Below are positions 12,020 to 23,427 of a stretch of DNA of 64,000 nt, in pieces (position 1 is the first letter of the stretch; every line of letters begins with the position of its first letter). The stretch comes from Hansfordia pulvinata (lineage: Eukaryota; Ascomycota; Sordariomycetes; Xylariales): NCBI GenBank assembly GCA_006538405.1, contig BJKQ01000003.1, positions 3,162,001 to 3,226,000 on the forward strand, read 5' to 3'. The translations under genes were made by a program, and so were the position numbers. The notes beneath the pieces are model-generated. The model did no database searches. It saw only the letters and a program-made list of their open reading frames with translations, and was not told the origin of the DNA.

Positions 12020-12996
12020 TCAGGTGGACCAGGCGGCCACGTAGTCGACCTCCATGTCGACGTCCTTGCCGCCGACGGTGGCTCCGTTGGGGGTGGTGAT
12101 GCCGCCGCCGATGCCGTCGGGGAAGCCGCCGCCGACGGCGACATTGAGCAGGATCATCTTGCTGTTGCCGGCGAGGGCGTCCCAGGCGGCCTGGTCGTTC
12201 TGGACCTGGGCCGGGGTGACGGTGAAGTCGAGCTTGCCGTCGAGGAAGAACTTGAGCGTCTGCTTGGCGCGGTCGGCGGGGCTGCGGTCGATCTCGACGG
12301 CGAGGGTGTGGAAGGCGCCGCGGGTCATGGCGTGGGCGGCGCCGACGCCGTTGGACTCGCCGCAGGGGCCCCCGGGGCGGTGCCGCAGTGCACCGTGTGG
12401 TGGACCTTGGCCTCGCCGTTGGCCGTCTCGAGGATGTCGACCTCGCCGATGGCCGGCCAGTTCTGGTAGTCGCCGCGGAACTCGGCGCCCAGCATCCAGA
12501 ACGCCGGCCAGATGCCCGACTGCTTGGCCGGGTCCGGCCCCGCCGTGCCGACCTTGATCCGCGCCTCGACCCGGAGCTTGCCCCCCTTCTTGCACTGCAC
12601 GTCGTGGCCCGCCGCCGTCTCGATCCGCGCCGACTTCCAGGCCCCGTCCCCGCTCTTGGTCGGCGTGATCCGCAACACGCCCCGGACACCCCAATGTTGG
12701 CCGCGTCCTTGGTGTACGTCTGCTTCTCCCCCGTGCCCCACTGCGCCGCGCCCCCGGGTACTGCGTCCCCAGGTCGTACTTCCACTTGCCCGTGTCCAGC
12801 GAGCCCGACTCGAAGTCGTCCAGGAACACCTGCTTCTTGAACCCCGCCGGCGTCCGGGCGCCTTGCTGGCGCCGTTGTTGGCCGCCATCCCGAAGAACTG
12901 CGCCAGCGACTGCGTCAGGCTCGGGTACTGCGCCGGCGCGCCCTGCGACAGAGCGCACAGGGAGCCCAGCGTGGTCAGGAGGGTGAGCTTGAGCAT
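12020..12996 (-). CDS. Secreted GH16 family glucanase (four apparent -1 frameshifts)
   Basis: Secreted glycoside hydrolase family 16 protein, predicted to cleave beta-1,3- or mixed-linkage beta-1,3/1,4-glucans. Start ATG at 12994-12996 with signal peptide MLKLTLLTTLGSLCALSQG. Conserved blocks in order: FLDDFESGSLDTGKWKYDLG, EKQTYTKDAANIGV, IWPAFWMLG, the catalytic GEVDILE (both carboxylates present, E-x-D-x-x-E), FHTLAVEIDR, FFLDGK and LLNVAVGGGFPDG. These blocks lie in shifting frames. Restoring one base near 12861 (GG run), 12751-12755 (C5), 12680-12683 (C4) and 12365-12373 (G4C5) gives one frame of 981 bp, 326 aa, a normal GH16 size. No intron. TATATATAA at 13289-13297 is a likely promoter element. 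Either assembly errors or a recently decayed gene; the intact catalytic motif and in-frame sum favour errors. Confidence 0.88.
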
Positions 12997-14710
12997 TTTG
13001 CTTCTCTGTTCTCGAAGAGTGCTTTCTCTGAATAGAGGAGAAGAAGAGAAGTAAGAGCAGGTAAGATTGTTTTATGAGAGACGAAGAAGAAGAATAATCC
13101 AGTAAAAGAGTGAGAGCGAGTGAAGGAGCGTGAAAGCGTGCAGTGAGCGTGTTGTAGAGAACGACTCGGAAAACAACGTAAAGAGAGAAAGAAAGGATGG
13201 AAAAGACTCGGTCTCGTCCTTGAGAGCGTCGGATGTCTGCGGTGATGATGATGATCTCCAAGACTCGGAAACGCAGCCGTCGAAGCACTTATATATACCT
13301 AGGTAGTTACCTACCTTGTGGACTGTCGGCTGCTTCAGACTCTGCCCAAGGACAAGCACCAGTCCTGCTTGGCGATGACTCTGCGCACCCTTCTCAGCCC
13401 TCGAAATTCCCCTTCCAAGGCCTTGTCCGTGCGTTGCGAAGAAAACCCCGCGACGCCAGCCTCCTGCCTCAACGCGCAGGGGGAGGAAGCTGTTGCCGTT
13501 CGCAGGGGCAGCGTGTGGAGTGTAGAGCGTAAGTGCATCTCTCAATCTGTCGGCGATGGTGCGCCGCGACGCTGCCTCGGACACGGCCAAGGGCGAGCGC
13601 CCCGAGTGCACTTCAGACCAACACGACGCGGGCTGCCGAGCACCGCGGCGGGTGGAAAGAGGAATGTGAACCTCCCCAATGTCCGTTCTGTGCGCGCGGA
13701 TTGGCAGGCAGGGGGCCTTTGTAGTAATACTGCTTTTTTTTGTCTTTTGACAAATCGATGTCCAGCAAAGGCTATCGATGCGATGTCTTCGGCACGGCGG
13801 CGGGGCTTTAAATCGCTTGCGGATTACTGTCGCTCATCGCAACTGGACAGCTGCTTGGTCGGACTCTCGGCGAATGAATAAGCCAGATCCGACTCAGAGA
13901 CAGCAACCGATCTGGGCAGGGCTGCGAGCTCCGAGTCTTCCATCTCCCTGCTACATCGGCTTGACAGAGTAAGCAGTCTGGGCGGCTGGACCTTGGAACC
14001 ACCGCACGGCTTTGCGTGCTATTTGAGCGGAAGTGCTTGAAGTACCTGAGCTGCTCATAGATTATCCACAAACAGTGAGGTGGCGAATGGAAATCATCAA
14101 TCTTCGCATTGAACTCGCGCAACTCGGAATGGGCATGAAGTCTACGCAATCGGATACGAAAGAGGCCGGTCGGTGTTTCACAGCAAGGTAAGACGTGGCT
14201 GCTGACTACGCGCAGTCTGCTGTTCTCTAAGACCGCCGGGAGGGTGTTACCGAGCCGGGCAGGTTCTCGTCTCTCTCGGCCTCGGCGCACAAGACTACAA
14301 TCAAGCAAGTCCCGGGTCTCTCTCTATGCCACGCTCTTCCCGCAGGGTCTTCAGCCTCTTCTTTATTTTCTTTTCCATATTATTTCCCGATTTACTTTCT
14401 TATTTTCTGTTCTGTAGAAAGTGGAAGCCCGCACCATGTGTACAACGGATGTTTCAACAATATGAGCTCGTGAGTGGTTACAATTACCAAAGCCTGAATA
14501 AACTCCTTGTGGATGGATTTATCTGAAGAGTATAGTAGGCATGCCCGCAAACGTCCCCAGCATCAGCGTCGTGAACCACCCCGCCCTTGCCCGCTCGTGG
14601 CTTCTCCCGTCCGCGTCCCCTCGAGGAGCCCGGGTCACTTTCCCCACCGCGCGACCGCCCCAAAAACAACCCCCCCCCTGCGCCTACGCGCGTGATGGGC
14701 CGCCGCGGTG
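12997..14710. other. Intergenic, 1.7 kb
   Basis: Holds the promoter and probable long leader of the GH16 gene (purine-rich on the plus strand at 13010-13220, TATA at 13289-13297 followed by CCTAGGTAGTTACCTACC). No other gene is supported. The P450 gene ends at the right-hand border. Confidence 0.5.
13289..13297 (-). promoter_or_regulatory. TATA box of the GH16 gene
   Basis: TATATATAA on the minus strand, about 290 bp upstream of the start codon at 12996. Confidence 0.5.
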
Positions 14711-17246
14711 TCAGCAGGTCCGGCGGGTCACCCGGATCGGGAAGCCGTCCTTGGGCTTGAGGGTGAAGCTGGGGAGGTAGCCCATCTCGAAGCCCTCGAC
14801 CGGGTGCAGGTCGTAGCGCCGGAACAAGGCCGCCAGGGTGAGCGTCATCTCGAGCGTCGCCAAGCCTTGCCCTGTGTGTTTTCGTTGGTTTTTTGTTGTT
14901 TGCGTTTTCAAGGGGGGGGGAATGGGGTGAGAGCCAATGTAATGTTGGCACCGTGCACGGGGTGTGTCGAGGGATCACTCAGGGGGCAGGCGAGCAGTGC
15001 GGGGCGGGGGGGGGGGGGAATTTACATGAGAATTATGAAGATATATGTGCATATATATGGGATTTGGACATACCGGTGCAGCTCCTGGGGCCGTACGAGA
15101 AGGGGAAGTAGGAGCCCTTGACCTTCTCCTGGCCCGTCCGCCATCTCTCGGGGTCGAACTTGTCGGGGTTCTCCCAGAGTCTCGGGTCGCGGTGCACTGT
15201 GTTGTGGCGGTGGGCGTGGCGATGGGGCGTATGCGGGTTAGAAGGCATCTTTCTTTCTTTCTTCTCTCTCTCTTTTTTTTTTTTTTTACACACAAGAGGC
15301 GACGTACCGGCGGGATTCCAAAGAGCAAGGGTGGTGTTGGCCGGCAGCTTGACGCCCGACACGGTCGTGTCCCGCCCGCACTCGCGGAACGTGCCGAAGC
15401 CGGGCGAGCTGTACCGCAGCGTCTCCTTGAGCACCATGCTCAGGTACGGGAGGTTGGCCCGGCGCAGCGGCGGGACCCGGGCGTCCAGCGGGACGTGGGC
15501 GTCGACCTCGGCCCGCAGCTTGGCCAGGATCTCGGGGTTGCTCACCTGCAGCGAGAGAGAGATCAGTCAGGACTGTGTGAGTAACGTAGTTGACCGGGAA
15601 CGTGGTTCAGATTCAGGTTCGGGTTCAGGGGCTCTGGTGAAGCCGATCGAGAATGAGGAGCGGCACTTACGGCTTGCCATATCAAGAAGCTCATCGTGTG
15701 GGCGGTAGGATCCCCGCCAGCCACCAGGAACGCGACTTTGCTTGATTTCTTAGACTCAAAGTCCGCGCGAGGGGGGAAGTCAGTTGGTGGGAGGTGGGAG
15801 AGAAATCCGCGTACCGTAGTTATCACACAGCTCCTGGGAGCTGAACGTGTAGCTACCGTCCGGCTCGGTTTGCCTTTGCGGGCGAGGGGGATTCAGTCAG
15901 CTCTCACGATGCCCAGCTTGCAGTGTAACAGGCACACTCCCAAGTCTCGCCAGGCTGTCCGTTCGTTCGATCGTTCGTCCGTTCGTTCGATCGTTCGTTC
16001 GTTCAACGGACTCTCGCACTGCACTGCACTGCACTGCACTCACCAAGCCAGGATCTCAAAGATCTTTTTGCCGGGCTTCGCCGCGTGGCCATCGCCCCGC
16101 GCCGTCGTCGTCGTCGTCGTCGTCGGCGTTGTCGTCCCGGGGCCCCGGGCGTTCTTGACGGCGTCCCGGGCCATGCCCCTCAGCTCGGCGATGGCCGCGT
16201 TCATCACGCGGGTGGCCCTCATGACGGGGATCCTGGCCCGCAGGGGGAAGAGGCCGCACTTCATGAGCTCCGGCAGGATCATCTCGTACAGCTGCAGGAT
16301 GCGGCAGCCCCCGCCGTCGTTGAGGGCGTTGAGCTCCGTGCCGAAGGCGATGTCGCCGATGAAGTCGAGCGACAGCAGGATGTTGAGCTCCGAGAGGTCC
16401 ACGACCCGGCCGGTCTCGGCGGCCTCGTCGAGCTTGTCGAGGTAGTTCTACACACTCGCCCGCTCGCTCGCTCGTCTCAGTTCTCTTTACTTTCAGGTAT
16501 GACCTGGCTTATACTACAAAGCCATTGTCGTCGTGGGCAATCAACTCACCGAGATGTGCTTGGCCAGGCAGGGGTACTGCGCCTGGATCACCTTGGGCTG
16601 GAAGGCCGGGGCCAGGCGCTTGCTGTGGCGGCGCCAGCGCTCGTGGTCCGACATGACGAAGAGGGCGTCGCCGTCCAGCGGCCGGAACCCGTCGTACTGC
16701 GCCCTCGACTTGGCCCAGTTGGCCGTCGCGATCTCGGCGACCAGCCGCGGGTCCCCGACGTAGATCACCCGCGAGAACGGCCCGTTCCACTGTTTGTTGT
16801 CGCCGGAAGAGCCCGTCAGATGATCCCATCTCAGTCGGGTCTGGCCCCAGATCATCTGTCTGGGCTGGGGCTGGGGCTGGGGCTGGGGCTGCCACTTGGG
16901 GGTTTTCAGGGTGCTCTCCACTCACCGTCTGGTAGATTTGACCGTATTCACGGTTCCATTGCAGCCACTGTGGAAGAATCGCCAAAGTCAGCTTCAAGGA
17001 ATTTTGTTGGAAAGACTCCGCGGCCATTGAAAAACACACCTTCTCGTGCACATTGTCGCTCATCATCTGGTCCAGGTTGCCGATCCAGAAGTTGGTCACA
17101 GGCGGCCCCGGGAACTGCCGGCGGGCCGCGCGATACTTGATCACAAAGCGCGCCAGCAAGGTGCAGGCCACGAGGACCGAGCCGAACACCATAAGTGTCA
17201 AGCTGTTGCCCCGGGAGGTCGTAAAGAGGGAGTTGAGCAAGGCCAT
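14711..17246 (-). CDS. Microsomal cytochrome P450 monooxygenase, nine exons
   Basis: Exons: 17040-17246, 16926-16967, 16550-16789, 16044-16447, 15815-15873, 15671-15735, 15308-15545, 15074-15196, 14711-14871; all eight junctions keep phase and total 512 aa, a normal P450 length with no frameshift. Residues about 13-35 are an N-terminal membrane anchor, followed by a basic stretch and the proline hinge QFPGPPV. The I-helix reads VAGGDPTAH, the K-helix ExxR is KETLRY, the PERF-like element is DPERW, and the heme-Cys motif is FSYGPRSCTG. It is a class II enzyme that should take electrons from cytochrome P450 reductase at the ER; the substrate cannot be told. The first Thr of the usual I-helix (A/G)Gx(D/E)T(T/S) is Pro here. 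It is divergently oriented to the MOSC-reductase gene across about 2 kb. Confidence 0.93.
15956..16043. repeat. (GTTC)n and (GCACT)5 repeats in a P450 intron
   Basis: Imperfect GTTC/GATC tetranucleotides at about 15958-16006, then five tandem GCACT units (about 16017-16041) that abut the donor of P450 intron 4. On the sense strand the donor GGTGAG is followed at once by repeated TGCAG. Confidence 0.85.
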
Positions 17247-19259
17247 CGCGGCGGACGAGAGCAAAGTTGAGAGACAGTGGTCGAAGGATTCGCGAGACTC
17301 AGAGAGCAGGAACTCCGCAGCGTAAGACGAGCTTCTAAGATTCCGGGGATGCGGGAGCTCCTCGAGAAGAAGCAGAGAGAATCAGATCTTAACTCATCCG
17401 ATAGCGAGGCCAAGAGGTTGAACAATCCCTAGAAGCCGGCATCACGGGGACCGGCCCCTATATCCTTGCCGCTTCAAGTCGGGTGCGTCCTGTGTGGAAC
17501 CCCGTCGGACCCGTGGCGCTCGCTTGCGTCACACGGGCCTCGATGTACGTTGATGTCTATCTCGGCCTTGGGGAAGCCACTCGCCGGGTCGAGCAGGCAG
17601 GTGACTAAGGTATGCAGGCTCCGTTCGAGCTGAGCTTCTTCGAGTATATCCCGCCGCATGCAGGTCGAGCGGGGAGTAACGCTGTTGTCTGGACCACCCA
17701 GAACCGGCGCTGATCGGCAGCATCGATAGGGTGAGCACGACGTCGGTATGGCGAAGACCAGAAGAGTCGAAGCACAGTTTCCGGAGAAAGAGTATCCGGG
17801 GAAGAGAGGGTATGGAGATGCCGCTGTTCAACCCCCTCCCTCCCCTCCCCGCCTCCTTTGCCGAGCCGGCTTCACCGTGTCAATGTGAAGACCGGGAACC
17901 TGTTGTAACCTTTGCAGAGCGAAGGGAACGACTTCCGTCTCGGGATTCAATCTGGTAGACTTGGACTCATATCTGCCGCTTCGCTTCTACCCTGCTACGA
18001 ATGCGTACGATTCTTGACAGCCTTTTCGACTCTCGTACGTGGCCGTGGCCCTGCCCCCACTGTGAAGACGGTAGAAAACAGCCAGGAAGAATCTGTATCT
18101 CGTGCTTGAACAATCACAACACTGCTGCACGCCACCTACAGAGGGCATTCGAACCCCTAGGACACGCAGTTGTAATGCAGTCGTCCATTCACCACCAGGG
18201 GGAAACGACAAGAGACACGACACCCCGGACACCCGCCTGTGTATCATGCCCGATGCCGAGGTCACCGTCTAAATTAAATAGCCTGGTCAAGTTTGAGCGA
18301 CTAGTGATGTCTGGTCTAACCGGGCTCCGGCTTTCTTGGATGCGTCACCCGCGCTGTAAGGGGGGTTCAGGGATTGCCTCAACTCCTGTCTGTCTGTCTG
18401 TCTGTCTGTCTGTCTGCCTCACATGCTCAGTACCCGGTCGGGACACTGTGCGCATCAAAGGCGCGCTGGGGGCGCATCGGTCGGTCGCAGCCACCAGACG
18501 CCCGAAGTGACCACCCGCAGGACGCCCTCGCAACACCACCACCCCCCTCCCTTTGCACGAGTATCATCCCAGTAGTCGGGGCTTGCGTGGGAGCACGAGG
18601 TTACCTCGCAGAGACGGGGTGTCCCTCCAACCTGTCTGTCACCGTGACACTCGCCCCCTCCCGCCCGCCTTTCAGCTTTGCTCTATACCACGCCTGCAGC
18701 CGGACCCCCGTGGCTTGGCGCAGCCGACAGATCAGAAAGACGTCTCCTGGGCCGCCCTAGGCCCCCTTCTTCATTCGTCGATCGTCACGACGTTTCGAAA
18801 GGGGCCATCGGCCCGGGCCGGGCGGTGCGCAGAGGCAAGCTGAGCTGCGGCCCATCCCGGAAGCCGGCTGGCTCCGATGCACCCATGACGCTCATGTCTG
18901 TCGTGTCTCGGTGATTGGCCGAGGTCATCGGCATGGGAGGAGGGTGGGAGTGGATTGCTTGGTAAGGAGATGATGGCGCGGTGTGCTCAGCACGTTGCCG
19001 CGTGGTCTTTTGACTTACTCGACGCGGCATGACTTGGATTGGCCAAGCTGGCACGAGCAAGAACATCCCTTTGCCCATCTCGACTTTTCCCAATCTTTCA
19101 TGACTTCTCCGCATAAGTAGGATCGGCTATCACGAGCATCGGCCGCCTCCCACCCAAGGCTCGCTCTACCCAGTTTCGCGGGGCGCTTATCCACCCTGCA
19201 AGAAGAAAAAAAAATAAACTAATATCCCCACCTGCCTCCCGAGCAAGGAAAAAAAAACC
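17247..19259. other. Intergenic, 2.0 kb, shared by two divergent genes
   Basis: Upstream region of both the P450 (minus) and the MOSC-reductase (plus), so a possible bidirectional control region. It includes a (TGTC)n array at 18387-18416. No coding gene is supported and I could not name a transcription-factor site. Confidence 0.5.
18387..18416. repeat. (TGTC)n microsatellite
   Basis: About seven and a half perfect TGTC units. The same tetranucleotide in the opposite sense, (GACA)n, occurs near 37332-37356. Confidence 0.9.
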
Positions 19260-21609
19260 ATGGAGGTCGTCGCGGTGAGCACCTCGACGCCGCGGTTCCA
19301 CGACGTCGGCGGCACCAGGATGTGGACGTCGATCGTCCGCGAGCCCCTCACGTCCCCGGGCGACTACATCGAGCTCGACGAGGCGTCGGGCGGCGTCGCG
19401 GGCAACCGGCCGGCCATGCACGACGGGCCCGTCTACGTCTTCTTCGCCGAGAACTACGACCACTGGCGCCGGCAGCTCGGCGTCGGGCCGGGCGAGTGGC
19501 GGTGGTGTCACTGGGGGAGAAGTGAGTGAAAAAAAAAAAAATTCGTGGTTCGTCTGGATCGCTTCCTTCATCCCCCCCCCCCCCCCCCCCTTTGTTTTTT
19601 TCTTTTCCTTTTCTTTTTTTATCACAAACACGAGACCATCCGGCCAACTCGCAACACACACAAAACGACAGCATCACGCTCCGTCACGTCGGGCAAGGCA
19701 CCCCCTCCCTCGAGGACGAGGTGTACCTCGGAGACACGTGGAGGATAGGCGAGTCGGCGCGGCTGGTGGTCTGCGGCTCGCGGATCCCCTGCAACAAGCT
19801 GGCGTGGCGCTGCGGCCAGCGGGACTCGTGGCTCCCCGCGCTGGCGGCCAGCGGCCGCATCGGCTTCTACCTGCGCGTCGTCCGGGGCGGCCGCGTGCGG
19901 CCCGGCGACCGGGCGGTGCGCGACGCCGGCTGCGCCTCGATCACCAGCGGCGTCGTTGGCCAGCAGCAGCTGCAGAGACAGCCCGGCGAGAAGGAATACC
20001 CGGCGGTCTCGGTCGCGCGCATCACGCAGGTCGCCTACGAGGAAGAGGAGGAGGAGGCGGAGGAGGAGAAGAAGGGGGGAGCACCGGCACCGGCACCCGC
20101 GACATGGTCGGCCTGCTCGCCAACCACGGCCTGCTGATGCGCATGAACAGGGTCATGATGGCGCGCAAGCTGGCGCGCATGCGGGAAGAAGGCGGCGGGG
20201 CCGGCGGGAAGAGGGGCGCGCCGTGGCGGGGGTGGCGGGACCTCGAGGTGTTCCGCGTCACCGCCGACGAGGGCGGCGGGATCGCGTCGTTCTACCTCCG
20301 GCCCGTGCGCACCGGCGGTAAAGGCGGCGTCGGGAGAGGGGAAGAAGGGGAAGAAGAGGAAGAAGAAAAGCCACTCGCGCACTACCTGCCCGGGCAGTTC
20401 CTGACCGTCCGCCTGCCGCCGGGATGCAAAGGGGGCGACGGCCACGACGACGACAATAACAGCAACAACAACAAGAGCAGGTCGCTCGTAAGGAGATGGA
20501 CGATCTCGGACTGGCCCACCAGCCCCCGGGACGACCGCGACAGCCCGCCGGCGGCGGCGGCGGCGGCGCCTCCCCCTCCCCCGCCGTACTACCGCATCAG
20601 CATCAAGCGGGCGGGCGCGGCGTCCTCGTGGATGCACGACCATTGCGGCGTGGGCACGGTGCTGGCCGCGCGCCCGCCGGCGGGGCGCTTCACGCTGGAC
20701 CCGGGGGCGGCGTCCCCGGACATCCCGCCGCGTCAGGTGTACCTGTCCGCCGGCGTCGGGGTGACGCCCGCGCTGGCGATGCTGAAGGCGCACGCCGCGC
20801 ACCCGCTGCTCGCGCCCGTCCCCGCCGTCTGGGTCCACGTGGCGCGCAGCGGCGAGACGCAGCCCTTCGCGGGCGAGGTCCGGTCGCTGGTGGGACAGTT
20901 TGACGAGGAGGACGGGCGGCGGGATGACGACGACGGCGGCCGGTCGTCGTCGTCGTCGTCGTCGTCTTCGTCGTCGCGTCTCGTCGTCGTCCGCTGCTTC
21001 ACCGCGCCCCGGCCCTCGGACGACGTGCGGGGCCGGGACTACGAGCACGCGGGGCGGCCGTCGCGCGAGCTGCTCCTCGAGGTCCTGGGTCGCCCCTACG
21101 CGTGGAGCCCGCTGGGCGCGGGCCGCATCGAGAGCGAGGCGCGGGCGTCGGTCGCGCACGTCTGCGGCCCGCCCGCCTTCGAGGCCCTGTGCCGCCGGTC
21201 CCTCCTCGAGATGGGCTACGATCCGGCCGACATCCACAGCGAGGCGTTCACCGCCGCCGCCGCCATCTCGCCGTCATCGTCGTCTTCGTCGTTGTCGTCG
21301 TTGTCGGTGGGAGAGGAGGAGCCGCCCAGCGACCTCGAAGAGGCCACGGTGCGGTTCAGCAGGTCTGGGGCGACCGCCACGTGGAACAGACGGGGGCTCG
21401 ACGGCAACAGAAACAAGAAGAGTCTGAGCTTGCTGGAGCTCGCCGAGTCGTTGGGCCTGACGCCCGACTACGGGTGCCGTTCCGGGTCGTGCGGCAGCTG
21501 CGCCGTCGATCTCAAGAGCGGCAGCGTTGTGGGCGGCCTGCAGGTGGGTGGCAGTGTTCTGGCTTGCTCGGCGAGGCCTGCTACGGATTTCGTCGAGGTC
21601 GACTTGTGA
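19260..21609 (+). CDS. MOSC - FAD/NAD reductase - 2Fe-2S ferredoxin fusion (two apparent frameshifts)
   Basis: Three-module oxidoreductase. Exon 1 is 19260..19521 and exon 2 is 19672..21609. With one G restored at 19513-19517 (reading WGENITL, the conserved MOSC GENLT-like motif) and one at 20074-20079, the gene is 734 codons (733 aa). Residues 1-215: YiiM-like MOSC domain (HDGPVYVFFAENYDHW; IPCNKLAWR with the conserved Cys). After an acidic linker: FAD-binding domain (YLPGQFLTV, RRWTISDWP), NAD(P) domain (YLSAGVGVTPALAML; VCGPPAFEAL) and C-terminal plant-type ferredoxin with CRSGSCGSC plus a fourth Cys in VLAC. Homopolymeric Asp, Ser and Ala stretches interrupt the reductase. Such fusions pass electrons from NAD(P)H via FAD and 2Fe-2S; the MOSC part may act on N-hydroxylated or molybdenum-linked substrates. 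The physiological substrate is unknown. Confidence 0.88.
19572..19590 (+). repeat. C19 homopolymer in the MOSC-reductase intron
   Basis: Nineteen C followed by a T-rich stretch, forming the polypyrimidine part of the 150-bp intron 19522-19671. Confidence 0.9.
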
Positions 21610-22694
21610 CGGAGGGAACCGGGAGTGGGAGGTGAGAGCATACGGTAAGTAAGGTAGGTCTCGTACCTCTTGAAAAGACAGATTTGGGGATAGACCTCGT
21701 TTGAAGTCATTACTACATGTAGGTATATGTTTAAGCAGGTACCTATCTAAGGCAGAGAAACAGTGGTCGAAATATGTCAAACGCATACTTACATGTACTT
21801 GTCGCCGCGGTTCTCCGCCTGAGATTGGAGGTAGGTATGCATGGCAAAGTCGTCACTGCATCGAGCGTGGGTCGGCGGATCGTGACATTGCTGCAAATGC
21901 AAAGGACCGAGAAACTTTCTACATCTAGTGCACCGGTCACCCAACATAGCTCGAGCGTCTCACAACGTCGACGTTCTCACTTGTTTACACAAGTTGTCGC
22001 CTAAATCAATGGTCCCCTCCCTAAAACTAAGGGAACCCCCTCTCCTTCCCAGGAACTCCCAACGCGATCCAAAATCCGAAGAAGAAAACACCTGCCCGTT
22101 CCCCCCACCTCTGGCAAGCGGACCGGTTGCATGAGACTTTCGATTCAGCAGTCAGGCCGCTCGTTGCGCAGTGACGGCTTGCGACAGCCCAGGGCGACAC
22201 TGGATATGAGCCTTACCCCTGATAATGAAAATTGGGCAACCCTGAGAAGCCAGACGGGGGGTTGCCCAGGATCCTTGCGATAATCGGGCCTTGCCGTCGG
22301 AAAACCGGGGCTGCTCGGAAAGCTCCGACTGGTTTAGAAGAGTCGCTGGCTGGGTTCCAGAGATATACTTGTGGGAGTGCTCGGGTCTGCTCCCCAAGAA
22401 GAGGGCCAACGGCAGGGGTGCGAGGAGGGGCAAGATGATCCGAGGCTGGACTGCCTGCCATCAACGAGTTCTCGCACGAGTGAGTCAGTCTGTGACGCCC
22501 AACCTTGCGCATCTCCGACCTCGCGCATCTCCGAGGGTAGGGTAGAGTAAACGGGTGGACGGTATCGAGGGGCCGAATCAAGACTGGACGGGCCCATGGC
22601 CCTGCACCAGTCGACCCTGCACGGCATCGGGACTTTCTGGAACGATCCGAGGGGGAATTTTGGGCAGTGCCCCTCCGTTCCTTGGCCCCGCCGC

Positions 22695-22714
22695 GGGGGG
22701 GGGGGGGGGGGGGG
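22695..22714. repeat. G20 homopolymer
   Basis: Twenty consecutive G in intergenic DNA; true length uncertain in any assembly. Confidence 0.9.
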
Positions 22715-23125
22715 AACAAGCTTTCAGGGAGTATCTACCTCCTAAACGTGCTCGGGAGCGTCGGCCCAATATGTACCTAAACTACCTTCTGTAGGTACTA
22801 GGTAATTAACTTGTTACCACGTGCTTTAGGTACCTGGCCTCCAGGCACCCGTCGACGGGATGCTAATCAATCAGTGCGAGGAAAAGGAAGCGACGTCCCG
22901 ATGCCAAAGAGCCCCGTTGATTGCCTGTCGAGGCGTAGCTCGCAAGGCTGGCGCGCCGCCAGTGAGCCACTGACGAGACCCCGGACTCCACCATCGCTGC
23001 TCCGAGGGCAACACTTTGCGACGACCCCTCCAACACCAACACCAGTGTCTGCCTGAGGGCTCAGTCGATCAGTACCTGCATACAGAGACCAACAAAGATG
23101 CGATGCGGCTCCGTCCCCTGCGGAG

Positions 23126-23132
23126 TATATAA
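23126..23132 (+). promoter_or_regulatory. TATA box of the PLP decarboxylase gene
   Basis: TATATAA about 300 bp before the start codon at 23428, implying a leader of roughly 270 nt. Confidence 0.5.
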
Positions 23133-23427
23133 GACATGGTGGACGAGTATCGCCCCCGGCTCTCACTCCCAAGGACCCCTCGTTCATCACACCACTCTCC
23201 GTCCATTGGACCCTGGCTGCTGCTGCTGCTGCTGCTGTTGATGAAAGAGCAAGAAAAAAAAAACAGACTGGCTCATTTTTGGCTGGCCGATCGACTCTCA
23301 TTACCCCAGTCGACGATTCCCCACGGCGCCACCCACGTGTGCATCACCCAGCTTACACGGCGGGGGGATACACAAATACACCCCTCTCACACTCGGAAAC
23401 ACCACGGCATTCACATTCACATTCACC

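Larger units (their letters stand above)
21610..23427. other. Intergenic, 1.8 kb
   Basis: No supported gene. It contains several AGGTACCT/TAGGTA-type motifs (21737-21744, about 22775-22835), a G20 run (22695-22714), and the probable promoter and leader of the decarboxylase with TATATAA at 23126-23132. Confidence 0.5.

Noticed and set aside
12020..12996. GH16 locus as a genuine pseudogene
   Set aside because: No nonsense substitution or catalytic-residue loss was seen, and all four breaks are -1 in G/C runs, the same as in unrelated genes nearby. Assembly error is the simpler reading, though not proven.
15958..16006. GTTC/GATC tetranucleotides as a possible regulatory array
   Set aside because: They lie within a P450 intron and look like an ordinary imperfect microsatellite.
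18090..18200. GGGGTTCGAATGCCC on the minus strand, resembling a tRNA T-arm
   Set aside because: The 5-bp T stem does not pair fully and no matching D-arm, anticodon arm or 7-bp acceptor stem is found upstream.
20035..21237. 400-codon minus-strand frame opposite the MOSC-reductase
   Set aside because: It is the antisense shadow of a GC-rich coding region. The plus strand carries recognisable FAD, NAD and ferredoxin motifs.
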